DNA from: Mucilaginibacter kameinonensis
Lineage (GTDB): Bacteria; Bacteroidota; Bacteroidia; Sphingobacteriales; Sphingobacteriaceae
Direction of reading: 5' to 3'
Assembly: GCF_003675385.1 (NCBI RefSeq)
Contig: NZ_RCWZ01000003.1
Location: 1-64,000, forward strand
DNA length: 64,000 nt
In this document: piece after piece, positions 55,435-64,000 of the stretch
Numbering within the stretch: position 1 is the stretch's first letter
Layout of the letters: every line of letters starts with the position of its first letter
Program-made: the position numbers and the translations under genes
The notes under the pieces: generated by a model
Databases searched by the model: none
What the model saw: the letters and a program-made list of their open reading frames with translations, nothing else
What the model was told of the DNA's origin: nothing

Positions 55435-55545
55435 TTCTGCTACTTCTTTGATTTTCATAATAAGCGCTTTGCTTTTGCTATAAGCCTCCCCTGCTTTTGT
55501 TGCCAACTTTGTAGTGTAAACAAAAACAAATAAAAGCAACACAAA

Positions 55546-56403
55546 ATGAAAACTCAAAAAGTATGGTTTATAACCGGAGCCTCAAGAGGTTTTGGTTTAG
55601 AAATATCAAAAGCCGTTTTAGCATCTGGTGATAAATTAGTAGCCACAGTTCGTAAAAACCCTGAAACATTTAGCGCCCAGTTTGATAACAATCCTAACCA
55701 GCTTGTTGTACCATTGGATATTACCAATGAAGAACAGGCAAAAGAAGCTGCCGCGAAAGCAATCGAGCACTTTGGCCGGATTGATGTTTTGGTAAATAAT
55801 GCCGGTTTCGGCTTACTATCAGCCGTTGAAGAAGCTACCGCCGAAGAGGTAAAAAAGAATTACGATACCAACGTATTCGGCTTATTGAACGTAACTCGTG
55901 CCATTTTACCTTATATGCGTAAAGAACGCGCTGGTCATGTAATCAATGTATCTTCGGTTGGCGGTTTGGCGGCTTATTATGGCTGGGGTGTTTATGGCTC
56001 AACTAAATTCGCGGTTGAAGGGCTTACCGAAGCTATGGCGTTAGAACTTGCTCCGCTTGGCATTCACGCAACTGTTGTTGCCCCTGGCTTTTTCCGCACC
56101 AATTTCCTTGATGAAAGTTCGCTGATCCGCACTTCAAATGAAATTGCTGATTATCACGAAACCGTGGGCAATATGCGCGCACTGGCAACCGAGCTTAGCT
56201 ACAAACAACCCGGCGATCCGGAAAAACTGGCACAAGCTTTCATTAAACTTGCAGCTGCAGAAAATCCTCCGGTACATTTACCATTGGGTAGTGATACACT
56301 GCAACGTTTCCGCGAAAAAACAGCCGCCTTTGAAAAGGATATCGAAGCCTGGTACGATGTAATAGTTGGTACCGACCATGATGATGTAAAACAGGCAAAA
56401 TAA
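55546..56403 (+). CDS. Short-chain dehydrogenase/reductase
   Basis: 285 residues, classical SDR. Cofactor motif TGASRGFG (10-17), NNAG loop, catalytic Ser in INVSS, and Y150-x-x-x-K154 (YGSTK). The Arg of RKNP after strand 2 suggests a preference for NADPH. The C-terminal extension with LPLGSDTLQRFREK resembles oxidoreductases of the YusZ type acting on small carbonyl compounds. Followed by a clear terminator; preceded by the AraC regulator. Confidence 0.93.
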   Translation: MKTQKVWFITGASRGFGLEISKAVLASGDKLVATVRKNPETFSAQFDNNPNQLVVPLDITNEEQAKEAAAKAIEHFGRIDVLVNNAGFGLLSAVEEATAEEVKKNYDTNVFGLLNVTRAILPYMRKERAGHVINVSSVGGLAAYYGWGVYGSTKFAVEGLTEAMALELAPLGIHATVVAPGFFRTNFLDESSLIRTSNEIADYHETVGNMRALATELSYKQPGDPEKLAQAFIKLAAAENPPVHLPLGSDTLQRFREKTAAFEKDIEAWYDVIVGTDHDDVKQAK

Positions 56404-56425
56404 CCGCTGCACGAAAAATACATTT

Positions 56426-56464
56426 AAAAAATCCCAGTAATAAATTTTGTTACCGGGATTTTTT
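56426..56464 (+). terminator. Rho-independent terminator after SDR gene
   Basis: AAAAAATCCC plus GTAA pairs with TTAC plus GGGATTTTT (56426-56440 with 56450-56464), one mismatch, 9-base loop, ending in six T. Works for the plus-strand SDR transcript. Confidence 0.88.
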
Positions 56465-56606
56465 ATTGCCCCTCTTTTATAAGCCGGATCATCTTTTAAT
56501 TAATATATCTGCACTACTTTACCTCTACTTTTTGCCACGATTGATCTCAAATAGAAAGTTTAATTTATCATTGCACGAATCTGAATCTTAACAATAAATA
56601 TAATCG

Positions 56607-57404
56607 ATGCTTCCTGATCGCGCTATCGCAACAAAATCTAACACCATAGCCTTTTTAACAATCGTATTTATCATGGCTATGTTTAACAACATTGCCAAGG
56701 CACAACAAAATACAAAACCACGCTTTAAAGTTATAGCCATTGCTGAGGTTGGCGGAGGGCATGCCCTATTTGACGCTGCGGCTAAACCATGGCTTGATAA
56801 GCTTGCTGCCGATAGCAATTTTACGATAGATTACATCAGCGATACTAAAAAGATTACCAGGGAATTCCTGAAACAGTATCAATTATTTATTCAACTGGAT
56901 TATCCGCCCTATCCATGGGAAAAAGAAGCCCAGGAAGCCTTTACAGATTATATTGAGAATGCCCGCGGAGGCTGGGTCGGCTTTCATCACCCTACCCTTT
57001 TGGGTGTTTTTGATGACTACCCTATGTGGCAATGGTATTCGGACTTTATGGGTGGGATACAGTTTAAACTGCATATTCCCGGGGGTACAGCGGCTATGCT
57101 TCATGTAGAGGATAAGCAACACACGGTTATGAAAAACCTGCCGCCAACTTTTATTACCGAGGATGAATGGTATATCTATGATAAAAGTCCACGCCCCAAT
57201 GTACACGTACTGGCCAGCATTGATGAAACTACCTACTTGCCTAACAAAGATGTAAAAATGGGCGACCATCCTGTAATCTGGACTAATGAGCATTTCAAAG
57301 CCCGGAACGTTTATATAGCGATGGGCCATTTCTCTCAGCTTTTTGATGATGCCGCGTTTACAACCCTATTTCGCAACGCCATATTTTGGGCAATCAGCAA
57401 ATAA
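56607..57404 (+). CDS. Secreted ThuA-like domain protein (A)
   Basis: 265 residues; N-terminal signal sequence through about residue 32 (ending AKAQ). The ThuA domain (class I glutamine-amidotransferase-like fold) covers the rest: FKVIAIAEVGGGH, LFIQLDYPPYPW, RGGWVGFHHPTLLG, MWQWYSDFMGG, WYIYDKSPRPNVHVL, MGDHPVIWTN and the last strand VYIAMGHFS. ThuA proteins relate to trehalose/disaccharide utilisation in rhizobia, but the enzymatic reaction is unproven. Closest to copy C (61966-62724) on the other strand. It sits just upstream of the membrane regulator at 57660. Confidence 0.88.
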   Translation: MLPDRAIATKSNTIAFLTIVFIMAMFNNIAKAQQNTKPRFKVIAIAEVGGGHALFDAAAKPWLDKLAADSNFTIDYISDTKKITREFLKQYQLFIQLDYPPYPWEKEAQEAFTDYIENARGGWVGFHHPTLLGVFDDYPMWQWYSDFMGGIQFKLHIPGGTAAMLHVEDKQHTVMKNLPPTFITEDEWYIYDKSPRPNVHVLASIDETTYLPNKDVKMGDHPVIWTNEHFKARNVYIAMGHFSQLFDDAAFTTLFRNAIFWAISK

Positions 57405-57659
57405 TCTGTTGGCCGTAAATCTAATTTAAACCCTATAACTGTTATTTTAACAACATTTGCGCAGCCCCTACAATACCACTACTACAATCCATTGCGGGTT
57501 TAAAACGTATGCAACTAAACAGTTTTAGCCCTTTTTGAAAGATTTAACCGTGCTGTATATGTAAAATGTTGATTAAATTACGGCTCTTAAGCAAGTCGGG
57601 CTTTCGCCGGGCTATACTAATTATTGACAGGGTTAATCCCCCTTGCAGGAAAACCGTTA

Positions 57660-60572
57660 ATGAAGAAAACTCTCCTATTTGTTATTGTTCTGCGTGCATT
57701 ACTGTGCACATCTTTCGCTCAAACTACACTTGGTACTCCGGCCATTAAAAACTACACGCACAATGAATACAACGCCGGCAGCGAAATCTGGGACATAAAA
57801 CAGGATAAGAACGGCATCCTTTATTTTGCTAATGACGAAGGCCTGCTCACATTTGACGGCAGTTATTGGAAAATTTATCCGTTGCCCAATAAAAGTGCTA
57901 TAAAGTCTGTGGCTATTGATCAAAGGGGCCGCGTTTATGTTGGCGGGCAGGACGAGGTTGGGTACTTTTTCCCGAATGATGCCGGGATCCTCAAATATCA
58001 CTCGCTTAAACAACTGTTACCGCAAAAGGCAAAGCAATTTGCCGATATCTGGGATATCGTAATTCATAACGACGAGGTGTTTTTCCGCACGATAGAGTGC
58101 ATTTTTGAACTGAAGAACAATACCATACGTACTTTCGATGCACCAGGTGGCTGGATGCTGCTAAGCCAGGCAGGCGGCAGGTTATTTGCCCATGATAAAG
58201 ATATCGGCCTGGTTACATTTAAAGATTCCCGCTGGCAAGCCTGTGTACAACAGCCCACAACGGGTTTAAGAATAACCGGCATTACTGAGTTTAGCAAAGA
58301 TACCTTACTGTTAACCACGCGTAAAAATGGCCTTTTCATCATGGAGGGTACATCATTGATTAAAAAAGCTACACTCACTGACGGAACCCTGCTTACCGAT
58401 CTTGTAAATTTTGTTCAGAAAATTGGCTCCGACAGGTATGCTATAGGGACATCGGCAAAAGGCTTAATTATTATTGATGGCAAAGGTAAGCTGATAGAGC
58501 AGTTCTCCAATAACCAGGGATTGCAAAACAATAATGTTCATGGCATTTTGTTAGATAATAACCACAATTTATGGCTCGGCCTGGAGAACGGGCTCGACTT
58601 CATCAACTACAACACTTCAGTTAAAAACATTTACCCCAATCGCGAAAACCTTGTAAAAAGCAATGCAGTAAGCATTTTTAATAATAAACTGTTCATCGGC
58701 ACATCGAACGGTTTATATGCGGTGCCTATAGGTGCACAACAAAAAGATATTAGTACGGCCACAGGTACTTTTACCGAAATACCAAACACCAAAGGCCAGG
58801 TGCTAAGTCTTACGCAGATCAATGGCCGGCTGTTAGCAGGCCACCAGGACGGTGTTTTACAAATAGATAATAACCAGGCCAAACTGATAACTCCCGGCCC
58901 CGGTGCCTGGATGGTGAAAGCCTTCCCTGCGTCGCAGGATATTATAGCCGGAACCTATACGGGTTTTCAGCTTTTAAAATATAATAATAATGGGTTTAGT
59001 TTTGAAGGCCGATTAGATGGCATTTATGAATCGTTAGGAAACCTTGCGCTTGATAACAGGAACTTTGTATGGGCAACCCATCCTTACCGGGGCATCTTTA
59101 AAGTGCAGCTATCTCAAGATAGAAAAAAGATAGTCGGCTATACTCAATATACACAAAAAAGCGGGTTACCATCGGCACTGAATAATCACGTTTATTTTAT
59201 TAAAAATAAAGTAATAGCTGCCACCGAAAAAGGTGTTTATGAATACAATACTACCGAGGGTGACTTTATACGGTCTGCATGCTACAAACCCATATTTAAT
59301 AGGGATAAAGTTGAGTTCCTGACCGAGGATAGCAAAGGCAATATCTGGTTTATCAGTAACCAGCGCGTTGGTGTAATTGATTTCGGCAAAAGATCGGCAA
59401 ATTTGCCTTATAAGGTAATTTATTTTCCTGAGCTGGCCGGACAAACCGTAAGGGGGTCCGAATATATTTATCCTCATGATATGGAGAACATCTTTGTAGG
59501 TTCAAACAACGGTGTATTCCATTTAAACTACCGCCAGTATGTATCGTCAGAAAACAAACTGAACGTATTACTGACCACAGTAAAAGCCATAGCCGAAAAA
59601 GATAGTCTGATTTTTGGAGGGTATTTTGTTAAAAATAACCGGCTTGCCCAGGCACAAAACACACAGCAGGTGGTATCGTTATCCAACCACTGGAATTCCT
59701 TCCATTTTGAGTATACCTCTACCCTGTTCGCCCAAAAAAGCAACGAGGAATTTAGCTATAAGCTCATTGGCTTTGACAAGGATTGGTCGCAATGGTCGGT
59801 TAAAACGGAAAAGGATTATACCAACCTTCCTTACGGCAAATACACTTTTTCGGTAAAGGCACGTAATAACCTGGGTGCGGCATCGGCGCCGGTGAACTAT
59901 ACTTTTATTGTTGAACCTGCATGGTATCAAACCATCTGGGCTTACTTTCTTTATTTATTGATAATAGTTTACGTAATCTACGTAGGTGTAAAAACACAAC
60001 AAAAACGTTTCGCACTCCATCAGCAACGCCATGAAGAAGAACAGAAAAGGTTAAGCTACCTGCACAGCCTTGAGCTTGATCGTAACGACAAAGAGATCAT
60101 AGCACTTAAAAACGAAAAACTTGAGGCCGAACTAACCTATAAAAACAAGGAGCTGGCTACGCTAACCATGCAAATGGTTGATCGCGGAAAATTGCTGCTC
60201 AATATCAAAGATGAGTTAATGGCGCTTATCAAGAAGCTCAACATTGCCGATGCTTCATACCAATTCAGAAGTGTGTTTAAGCTATTAAGTGATACTGAAA
60301 AGAGTGATGACGACTGGGACAACTTCGCGTTGTATTTTGACCAGGTACATAATAACTTTTTAACCACCATGAAATCCAAGTTTCCGGGACTAAGCTCAAC
60401 CGACCTGAAACTATGTGCTTACCTACGGTTAAACCTGTCATCAAAAGAGATTGCCCAACTGCTTAATATCTCATTAAAAGGTGTCGAGATTAGCCGGTAT
60501 AGGGTGCGCAAAAAACTACAACTCTCTACCGAAATAAACCTTTATGATTTTTTGATTGAAGTGACCAAATAG
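57660..60572 (+). CDS. Membrane-spanning propeller/Y_Y_Y sensor with LuxR-type HTH
   Basis: About 970 residues from MKKTLLFVIVLRALLC (57660); an ATG at 57624 adds 12 residues ahead of the signal peptide. Periplasmic part: two-component-regulator propeller repeats (GILYFANDEGLLTFDG; NNHNLWLGLENGLDF; KGNIWFISNQRVGVI), then a Y_Y_Y domain (YKLIGFDKDWSQWS, NLPYGKYTFSVKARNN). One transmembrane helix at about 760-780, a coiled coil (about 785-870), and a C-terminal LuxR-type helix-turn-helix (SSKEIAQLLNISLKGVEISR). No kinase domain, so the signal goes directly from periplasm to DNA. Ligand probably a glycan, as in hybrid systems; targets probably the flanking ThuA genes. Confidence 0.9.
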   Translation: MKKTLLFVIVLRALLCTSFAQTTLGTPAIKNYTHNEYNAGSEIWDIKQDKNGILYFANDEGLLTFDGSYWKIYPLPNKSAIKSVAIDQRGRVYVGGQDEVGYFFPNDAGILKYHSLKQLLPQKAKQFADIWDIVIHNDEVFFRTIECIFELKNNTIRTFDAPGGWMLLSQAGGRLFAHDKDIGLVTFKDSRWQACVQQPTTGLRITGITEFSKDTLLLTTRKNGLFIMEGTSLIKKATLTDGTLLTDLVNFVQKIGSDRYAIGTSAKGLIIIDGKGKLIEQFSNNQGLQNNNVHGILLDNNHNLWLGLENGLDFINYNTSVKNIYPNRENLVKSNAVSIFNNKLFIGTSNGLYAVPIGAQQKDISTATGTFTEIPNTKGQVLSLTQINGRLLAGHQDGVLQIDNNQAKLITPGPGAWMVKAFPASQDIIAGTYTGFQLLKYNNNGFSFEGRLDGIYESLGNLALDNRNFVWATHPYRGIFKVQLSQDRKKIVGYTQYTQKSGLPSALNNHVYFIKNKVIAATEKGVYEYNTTEGDFIRSACYKPIFNRDKVEFLTEDSKGNIWFISNQRVGVIDFGKRSANLPYKVIYFPELAGQTVRGSEYIYPHDMENIFVGSNNGVFHLNYRQYVSSENKLNVLLTTVKAIAEKDSLIFGGYFVKNNRLAQAQNTQQVVSLSNHWNSFHFEYTSTLFAQKSNEEFSYKLIGFDKDWSQWSVKTEKDYTNLPYGKYTFSVKARNNLGAASAPVNYTFIVEPAWYQTIWAYFLYLLIIVYVIYVGVKTQQKRFALHQQRHEEEQKRLSYLHSLELDRNDKEIIALKNEKLEAELTYKNKELATLTMQMVDRGKLLLNIKDELMALIKKLNIADASYQFRSVFKLLSDTEKSDDDWDNFALYFDQVHNNFLTTMKSKFPGLSSTDLKLCAYLRLNLSSKEIAQLLNISLKGVEISRYRVRKKLQLSTEINLYDFLIEVTK

Positions 60573-60576
60573 CAAT

Positions 60577-60611
60577 AAAAAGCCAGGCTGCATTAAAGAA
60601 ACCTGGCTTTT
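60577..60611. terminator. Bidirectional terminator between convergent genes
   Basis: AAAAGCCAGG (60577-60586) and CCTGGCTTTT (60602-60611) form a perfect 10-bp stem with A/T runs on both sides. It separates the regulator gene (plus strand) from the ThuA operon (minus strand). Confidence 0.88.
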
Positions 60612-60635
60612 ATTTATCCAGAATGCCTTAAGAGA

Positions 60636-61394
60636 TTATTTTTTCCCGGCCAACCATAGCAAAGCATCTTCAAACATTTGATTTTGCTCGGGCGAGGTAA
60701 ATATCAGATCGCCATGCCCCATGTTCATGTATAGCATTTTGTATTTAGTATTAGTCCATACCACGGGAATATCGCCATCACGAATGATATCCTTTTTACC
60801 CAACGGGTAATTAGCCGGATCAAGCGTTACCAGTACTTTAATATCTTTATTATCCCGTGGATTAGGTTTCCAGCCGTACCACTCGTTTATAGGGGCAACA
60901 TAGCTTTTACCAAGACTTTTGGTAACCGGGTGAGTATTATCGTCCACAATCATTTTGGCGGGCAGCGGTGGCCAGTTATTGTTGTAAAAAGTAGCCCCTA
61001 AAAAATCAACAAACCATGGCCATTTGGTGTACTTATCATTATAGCCAGACACGTGGAACCCTAACCAGGCACCGCCGTTAGCCATAAATTTTTCAAAAGC
61101 GCTTCTTTGCGCCTGATTATGCGGAAATTCATTAAGCCAAATAACTACCTGGTAATTTTTTAATTTTTTATCGTTCAGGTCGGCCCAGTTGCTTGTGGTG
61201 TCAAATGCAAAGCCTTTTGCTTTAGCCATTTTGTTATAAAACTTCATGGCATCCATGGCAAAATCAACGTGATCACTTTCAACATTGGTTGAGTATAATG
61301 CCAGTACTTTAAAGCGAGGTTGCTGAGCAAAAGTCGTTTTACCAGCCAAAAGTATCACCAACAGAAACACAGTAGTATATATCAATTTCTTCAT
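60636..61394 (-). CDS. Secreted ThuA-like domain protein (B)
   Basis: 252 residues; signal peptide 1-23 (ends TFAQ). ThuA fold: FKVLALYSTNVESDHVDF, YQVVIWLNEFPHN, GGAWLGFHVSGYND, NEWYGWKPNPRDN, DGDIPVVWTNTKYKMLYMNMGHGD. It is the most divergent of the four copies, with FHVSGY in place of FHHxTL. Last gene of the minus-strand unit from the TlpA-like gene downward; terminator follows. Confidence 0.88.
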   Translation of the reverse strand: MKKLIYTTVFLLVILLAGKTTFAQQPRFKVLALYSTNVESDHVDFAMDAMKFYNKMAKAKGFAFDTTSNWADLNDKKLKNYQVVIWLNEFPHNQAQRSAFEKFMANGGAWLGFHVSGYNDKYTKWPWFVDFLGATFYNNNWPPLPAKMIVDDNTHPVTKSLGKSYVAPINEWYGWKPNPRDNKDIKVLVTLDPANYPLGKKDIIRDGDIPVVWTNTKYKMLYMNMGHGDLIFTSPEQNQMFEDALLWLAGKK

Positions 61395-61413
61395 TACAAA
61401 TACTTCAACTGGA

Positions 61414-61935
61414 TTATTTATTCATTTCATTACCAAGCGAATCCATTACATTATTTACAGAGGCACTTATCCCCCTAAACAATGGCTCATCATCCGCTGA
61501 CCAGGGCTTGCCGCGCCTGAAATCCCACCAGCGGTATTCTATCTTTGAATATTCGTTTGAGATGCCTTTTTCAATTGGCTTTTCATAAATGTCAAAAACC
61601 TTGACCTCATAAGTAGCGTCGTAAACTATAACATCAACCACAAACCTTACAAAATAGTAATTACCGGTATTACCTATGTTAACCCTGGTGGTATAAGTAC
61701 CGACGACTTCGCCTTTCTTTTCATTAGCTACAGTCATTGTCTTTTCATCGCCCTTAAACCAATTCAAGGCTTTGGTATAAAGATCAGCTTTTTTAAAAGT
61801 TGGGTTCAGAGCGTAAACATTGTCAAAATAAACTTTACCGCTACGCATTTGCAGCAAAATAGGCGATGTATTCCCCTGTGCTATAGCCATGAGAGGCATA
61901 AGTAAAATACACAAGAACAATAGCTTTTTTATCAT
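61414..61935 (-). CDS. Secreted DUF4468-like protein
   Basis: 173 residues; signal peptide about 1-20 (ends AIAQ). A compact alpha/beta domain with TKALNWFKG, KKGEVVGTYTT, and YYFVRFVVDVIVYDATYEVKVFDI matches DUF4468, a TBP-like fold found in secreted Bacteroidota proteins of unknown function; I am moderately sure of this. Lies between ThuA copies B and C with gaps of 19 and 30 bases, so it is in the same operon. Ends DSLGNEMNK. Confidence 0.72.
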   Translation of the reverse strand: MIKKLLFLCILLMPLMAIAQGNTSPILLQMRSGKVYFDNVYALNPTFKKADLYTKALNWFKGDEKTMTVANEKKGEVVGTYTTRVNIGNTGNYYFVRFVVDVIVYDATYEVKVFDIYEKPIEKGISNEYSKIEYRWWDFRRGKPWSADDEPLFRGISASVNNVMDSLGNEMNK

Positions 61936-61965
61936 GGTTGTGGATACAATTAGGTTTGTTGAATA

Positions 61966-62724
61966 TTATTTTTTTGCCGCCCAGAAAATAGCATTGCTGA
62001 AAAGTGTAGTATAATCTTTACTATCAAAAAGCAACGGCGAATGGCCCATAAAAATGTAAACGTTGCGGGCTTTTTTTGCAGGGTTAGTCCATACAACCGG
62101 GTGATCACCCATGGTAATGCCATCCTTAGGTTCGTAAGTTGATTCATCTACCGATGCCAGTACATGCACATTGGGCCGCGGATCTTTATCATAAGTATAC
62201 CACTCTTCCTTCTGAACCAGGAATGACGGTGATACACCCTTCATTACCGGGTGTTTCTTATCTTCAATATTAACGGTGCCTTTGGCGAAGGTCGCTATGT
62301 AATTTTTAAAACGGATACCGCCCATAAAATTCCAGAACCAGTTCCACATTGGGTAACCGTCAAACTCGCCCAAAAGAGTTGCATGGTGAAAACCAATCCA
62401 GCCTCCCTTGCCTTCGTCAATATATTTTTCAAATGCTTCAACCGCTTTTTCTTTCCAGGCATAAGGCGGGTAGTCCAGCTGGATAAACAATTGGTAATTA
62501 GATAGAAATGCACTATCAATTGTATCAGTAGTTTGAATATAATCGATAGAAAAATTATTATCGGCAGCCAGCTTATCCAGCCAAACTTTAGCTGCTTTTG
62601 AGTACTCAATATGGTGGCCGCCATTTTCATACAGGGCTATCACTTTAAAGCGTGGCGCCTTTTGAGCCCAGGCGCTTACAACGGTTAACAGGCAAAGACT
62701 TAATATCAGTACTATTTTTTTCAT
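61966..62724 (-). CDS. Secreted ThuA-like domain protein (C)
   Basis: 252 residues; signal peptide 1-20 (ends AWAQ). Nearly the same motif string as copy A: FKVIALYENGGHH, AKVWLDKLAADNNFSIDYI, LFIQLDYPPYAW, KGGWIGFHHATLLGEFDGYPMW, YTYDKDPRPNVHVLASVDESTY, MGDHPVVWTN, NVYIFMGHSPLLF. A and C flank the regulator in opposite orientation and look like an inverted duplication. Twenty-five bases separate it from copy D. Confidence 0.9.
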   Translation of the reverse strand: MKKIVLILSLCLLTVVSAWAQKAPRFKVIALYENGGHHIEYSKAAKVWLDKLAADNNFSIDYIQTTDTIDSAFLSNYQLFIQLDYPPYAWKEKAVEAFEKYIDEGKGGWIGFHHATLLGEFDGYPMWNWFWNFMGGIRFKNYIATFAKGTVNIEDKKHPVMKGVSPSFLVQKEEWYTYDKDPRPNVHVLASVDESTYEPKDGITMGDHPVVWTNPAKKARNVYIFMGHSPLLFDSKDYTTLFSNAIFWAAKK

Positions 62725-62749
62725 GGTGATTGTTTACAGGTTGATAATT

Positions 62750-63502
62750 TTATTTTGAGCCGGCCCAAAGGATGGCATCTCTGAGCAGTGTTACATAACT
62801 TTGATTAGTAAATACTGAAGGATCATGCCCAATACCGATATAGATCATGCGACGGTATTTTTCATTAGTCCAGATGATGGGATGATCACCCATCGGTTTA
62901 TTTTGCTTATAGCTGGACTCGTCGGCGGTAGCCAGAACACGCGCATTGGGCCGCGGGCTTTTATTAAACTCGTACCATTCATCAGAAATCTCAAATTTAG
63001 CAGGCAGATTTTTGGTGGCCGGATGTTGGCGGTCTTCCACAATAACAGCTCCTTTTTGATAAGCCGGATGCGGCGAATAAACCACTCCTCCCATAAAATC
63101 CTCAAACCATTGCCAATATCTGGTATTCTTAGCTAAAAACTCAGTTCCGGTTAAGCCCGCGCCGTGAATACCAATCCAACCCTTCGCCTGCTCAACAAAC
63201 TTTTGTAAAGCAGCCTGCTGACTATACGAAATATCGAAAGGAGCCAGTTGCATCATCACAAATACCTGATAGTTCTTTAGATTCCCGTCGTTGATCTTGC
63301 TTGAATCGTCCGTGTAATCAACTTCAAACTGATTGTCCTTACCCAGTTTTTCGAAAAACGGTTTGGCAGCAGTCATCATTTTAATGTGATCATCAGAACG
63401 GGAAATCACCACCAAAGCCTTGAATTTGTATGGCTGCGCAACAGCAATATTTACCAATAACAGTGGGATTAATGCACTTACAATATATTTCAGCTTGCCC
63501 AT
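62750..63502 (-). CDS. Secreted ThuA-like domain protein (D)
   Basis: About 250 residues from MGKLKYIVSALIPLLL (63502); a TTG at 63511 is less likely. Signal peptide through VAQ at about 23. ThuA motifs: FKALVVISRSDDHIKM, YQVFVMMQLAPFD, AKGWIGIHGAGLTGTEFL, WYEFNKSPRPNARVLATADESSY, MGDHPIIWTN, MIYIGIGHDPSVF. Starts nine bases after the stop of the TlpA-like gene, so it is tightly coupled to it. Confidence 0.88.
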   Translation of the reverse strand: MGKLKYIVSALIPLLLVNIAVAQPYKFKALVVISRSDDHIKMMTAAKPFFEKLGKDNQFEVDYTDDSSKINDGNLKNYQVFVMMQLAPFDISYSQQAALQKFVEQAKGWIGIHGAGLTGTEFLAKNTRYWQWFEDFMGGVVYSPHPAYQKGAVIVEDRQHPATKNLPAKFEISDEWYEFNKSPRPNARVLATADESSYKQNKPMGDHPIIWTNEKYRRMIYIGIGHDPSVFTNQSYVTLLRDAILWAGSK

Positions 63503-63511
63503 CGGTATCAA

Positions 63512-64000
63512 TTATTTGTAGATCCGGCCCATCATCGGGTTATTCCAGATCACTTTTTTAAGTTCTTCAATATCGATAGCCCCTTGATGACTGTATACTA
63601 CTTTCCCATCCGGATCAACCAGCATGGTATAAGGCAAAGCCCCATCCCATTTAGGATCTACCGCCTCAATCATTTTGTATTTATCATCGCCGGTATAGAT
63701 GTAATTAGTTCCAGACGACTGTTTACGTTGTAAAAACTTCAAGGCTTTATCCTTATTAGCAGGATCATCGGCACTGATGCTCACAAACTCAAGCCCCCTG
63801 TCGCGATATAGCCTGTTTAGCGTAACCAAGTCATCAAACTCGGCAACACAAGGGCCGCACCAGGTTGCCCAAAGGTTGATCATCCTCAACCTGTCCGAAT
63901 TATTTTTCACAACAGTCGCGATTCCGGCAGCGCTGATGGTATCAATCTTTACCGGTTCTTTTGCCCATTGAATTTGGGCTTTATCTATCCAATCCTTTTT
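63512..64000 (-). CDS. TlpA-like thioredoxin-domain protein, N-terminus beyond window
   Basis: At least 163 residues; the frame stays open to the right edge, so the N-terminus is missing. A GTG at 63910 lies in the middle of the domain (IATVVKNNSDRLRMINLWATWCGPC) and is not the start. The redox motif is WATWCGPC, followed by FVSISADDP, the cis-Pro region PYTMLVDPDGKVVY and GAIDIEELKKVIWN. TlpA/ResA-type proteins reduce periplasmic disulfides. First known gene of the ThuA D-C-DUF4468-B unit. Confidence 0.9.
   Translation of the reverse strand, partial: KKDWIDKAQIQWAKEPVKIDTISAAGIATVVKNNSDRLRMINLWATWCGPCVAEFDDLVTLNRLYRDRGLEFVSISADDPANKDKALKFLQRKQSSGTNYIYTGDDKYKMIEAVDPKWDGALPYTMLVDPDGKVVYSHQGAIDIEELKKVIWNNPMMGRIYK

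Noticed and set aside
56607..57404. Assignment of the ThuA genes to a trehalose-utilisation operon
   Set aside because: No trehalose transporter, ThuB or glycosidase gene is present in the window; only the fold is supported.
63512..63910. Complete 132-residue thioredoxin protein starting at GTG 63910
   Set aside because: The frame stays open upstream to base 64000 and the GTG lies just before the WCGPC strand, so it is an internal codon of a longer protein.

Overview
The window looks like a chromosomal segment of a Bacteroidota bacterium, most likely of the Sphingobacteriaceae (Mucilaginibacter/Pedobacter-like). The reasons are ~800-residue fused FtsX/MacB-type permeases ending in a conserved ANPVKSLRSE-like tail, a giant protein with a type IX secretion (T9SS) tail, a Y_Y_Y/LuxR sensor, near absence of Shine-Dalgarno sequences, and AT-rich spacers full of short periodic repeats. 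The genus is an inference. No rRNA, tRNA, insertion sequence or CRISPR array was seen.

Region 1 (1-36.3 kb, minus strand) is an export locus: a membrane-fusion protein (GTG start at 36276), one LolD/MacB-type ATPase, and then thirteen consecutive full-length paralogous permeases (P13, first transcribed, down to P1). A secreted DUF4097 beta-solenoid protein sits between P5 and P4. Terminators at 124-160, 10315-10348 and 11497-11521 and three conserved promoter regions divide it into transcription units: MFP-ATPase-P13..P8, P7-P6-P5, DUF4097 alone, and P4-P3-P2-P1. MFP, P7 and P4 each have the same 44-bp box (half-sites every 11 bp) 90-93 bp upstream of the start codon, with a degenerate -24/-12-like element 46-48 bp downstream of the box. 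Most spacers between permeases carry degenerate short repeats, five of them as long inverted repeats.

Region 2 (36.76-39.45 kb, plus strand, divergent from region 1) encodes an NtrC/AtoC-type response regulator, whose sigma-54 contact loop reads GAFTDA instead of GAFTGA, and an overlapping histidine kinase with two membrane helices and almost no extracytoplasmic loop. With region 1 this suggests an envelope-stress or toxin-response module in which one ATPase and one regulator serve many permeases. It resembles Bce/Lia modules in logic but is built from MacB-like parts. This is the window's strongest candidate for an undescribed system.

Region 3 (39.5-44.4 kb) is ordinary chromosome: FMN reductase, an unknown protein next to a YceH-family protein, a metallo-beta-lactamase-fold hydrolase, an MtfA-like peptidase, a DUF92 membrane protein and a methyltransferase.

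Region 4 (44.6-52.4 kb) has a 2362-residue secreted multidomain protein (NHL-like propeller, 15 IPT/TIG repeats, FG-GAP/VCBS calcium motifs, MBG-like modules, T9SS tail) translationally coupled to a surface lipoprotein.

Region 5 (52.4-56.5 kb) has a pirin, a YeiH-family membrane protein, an AraC regulator and a short-chain dehydrogenase. Region 6 (56.6-64 kb) has four secreted ThuA-like proteins around a membrane-spanning propeller/Y_Y_Y/LuxR regulator, plus a DUF4468-like protein and a TlpA-like thioredoxin cut by the right edge.
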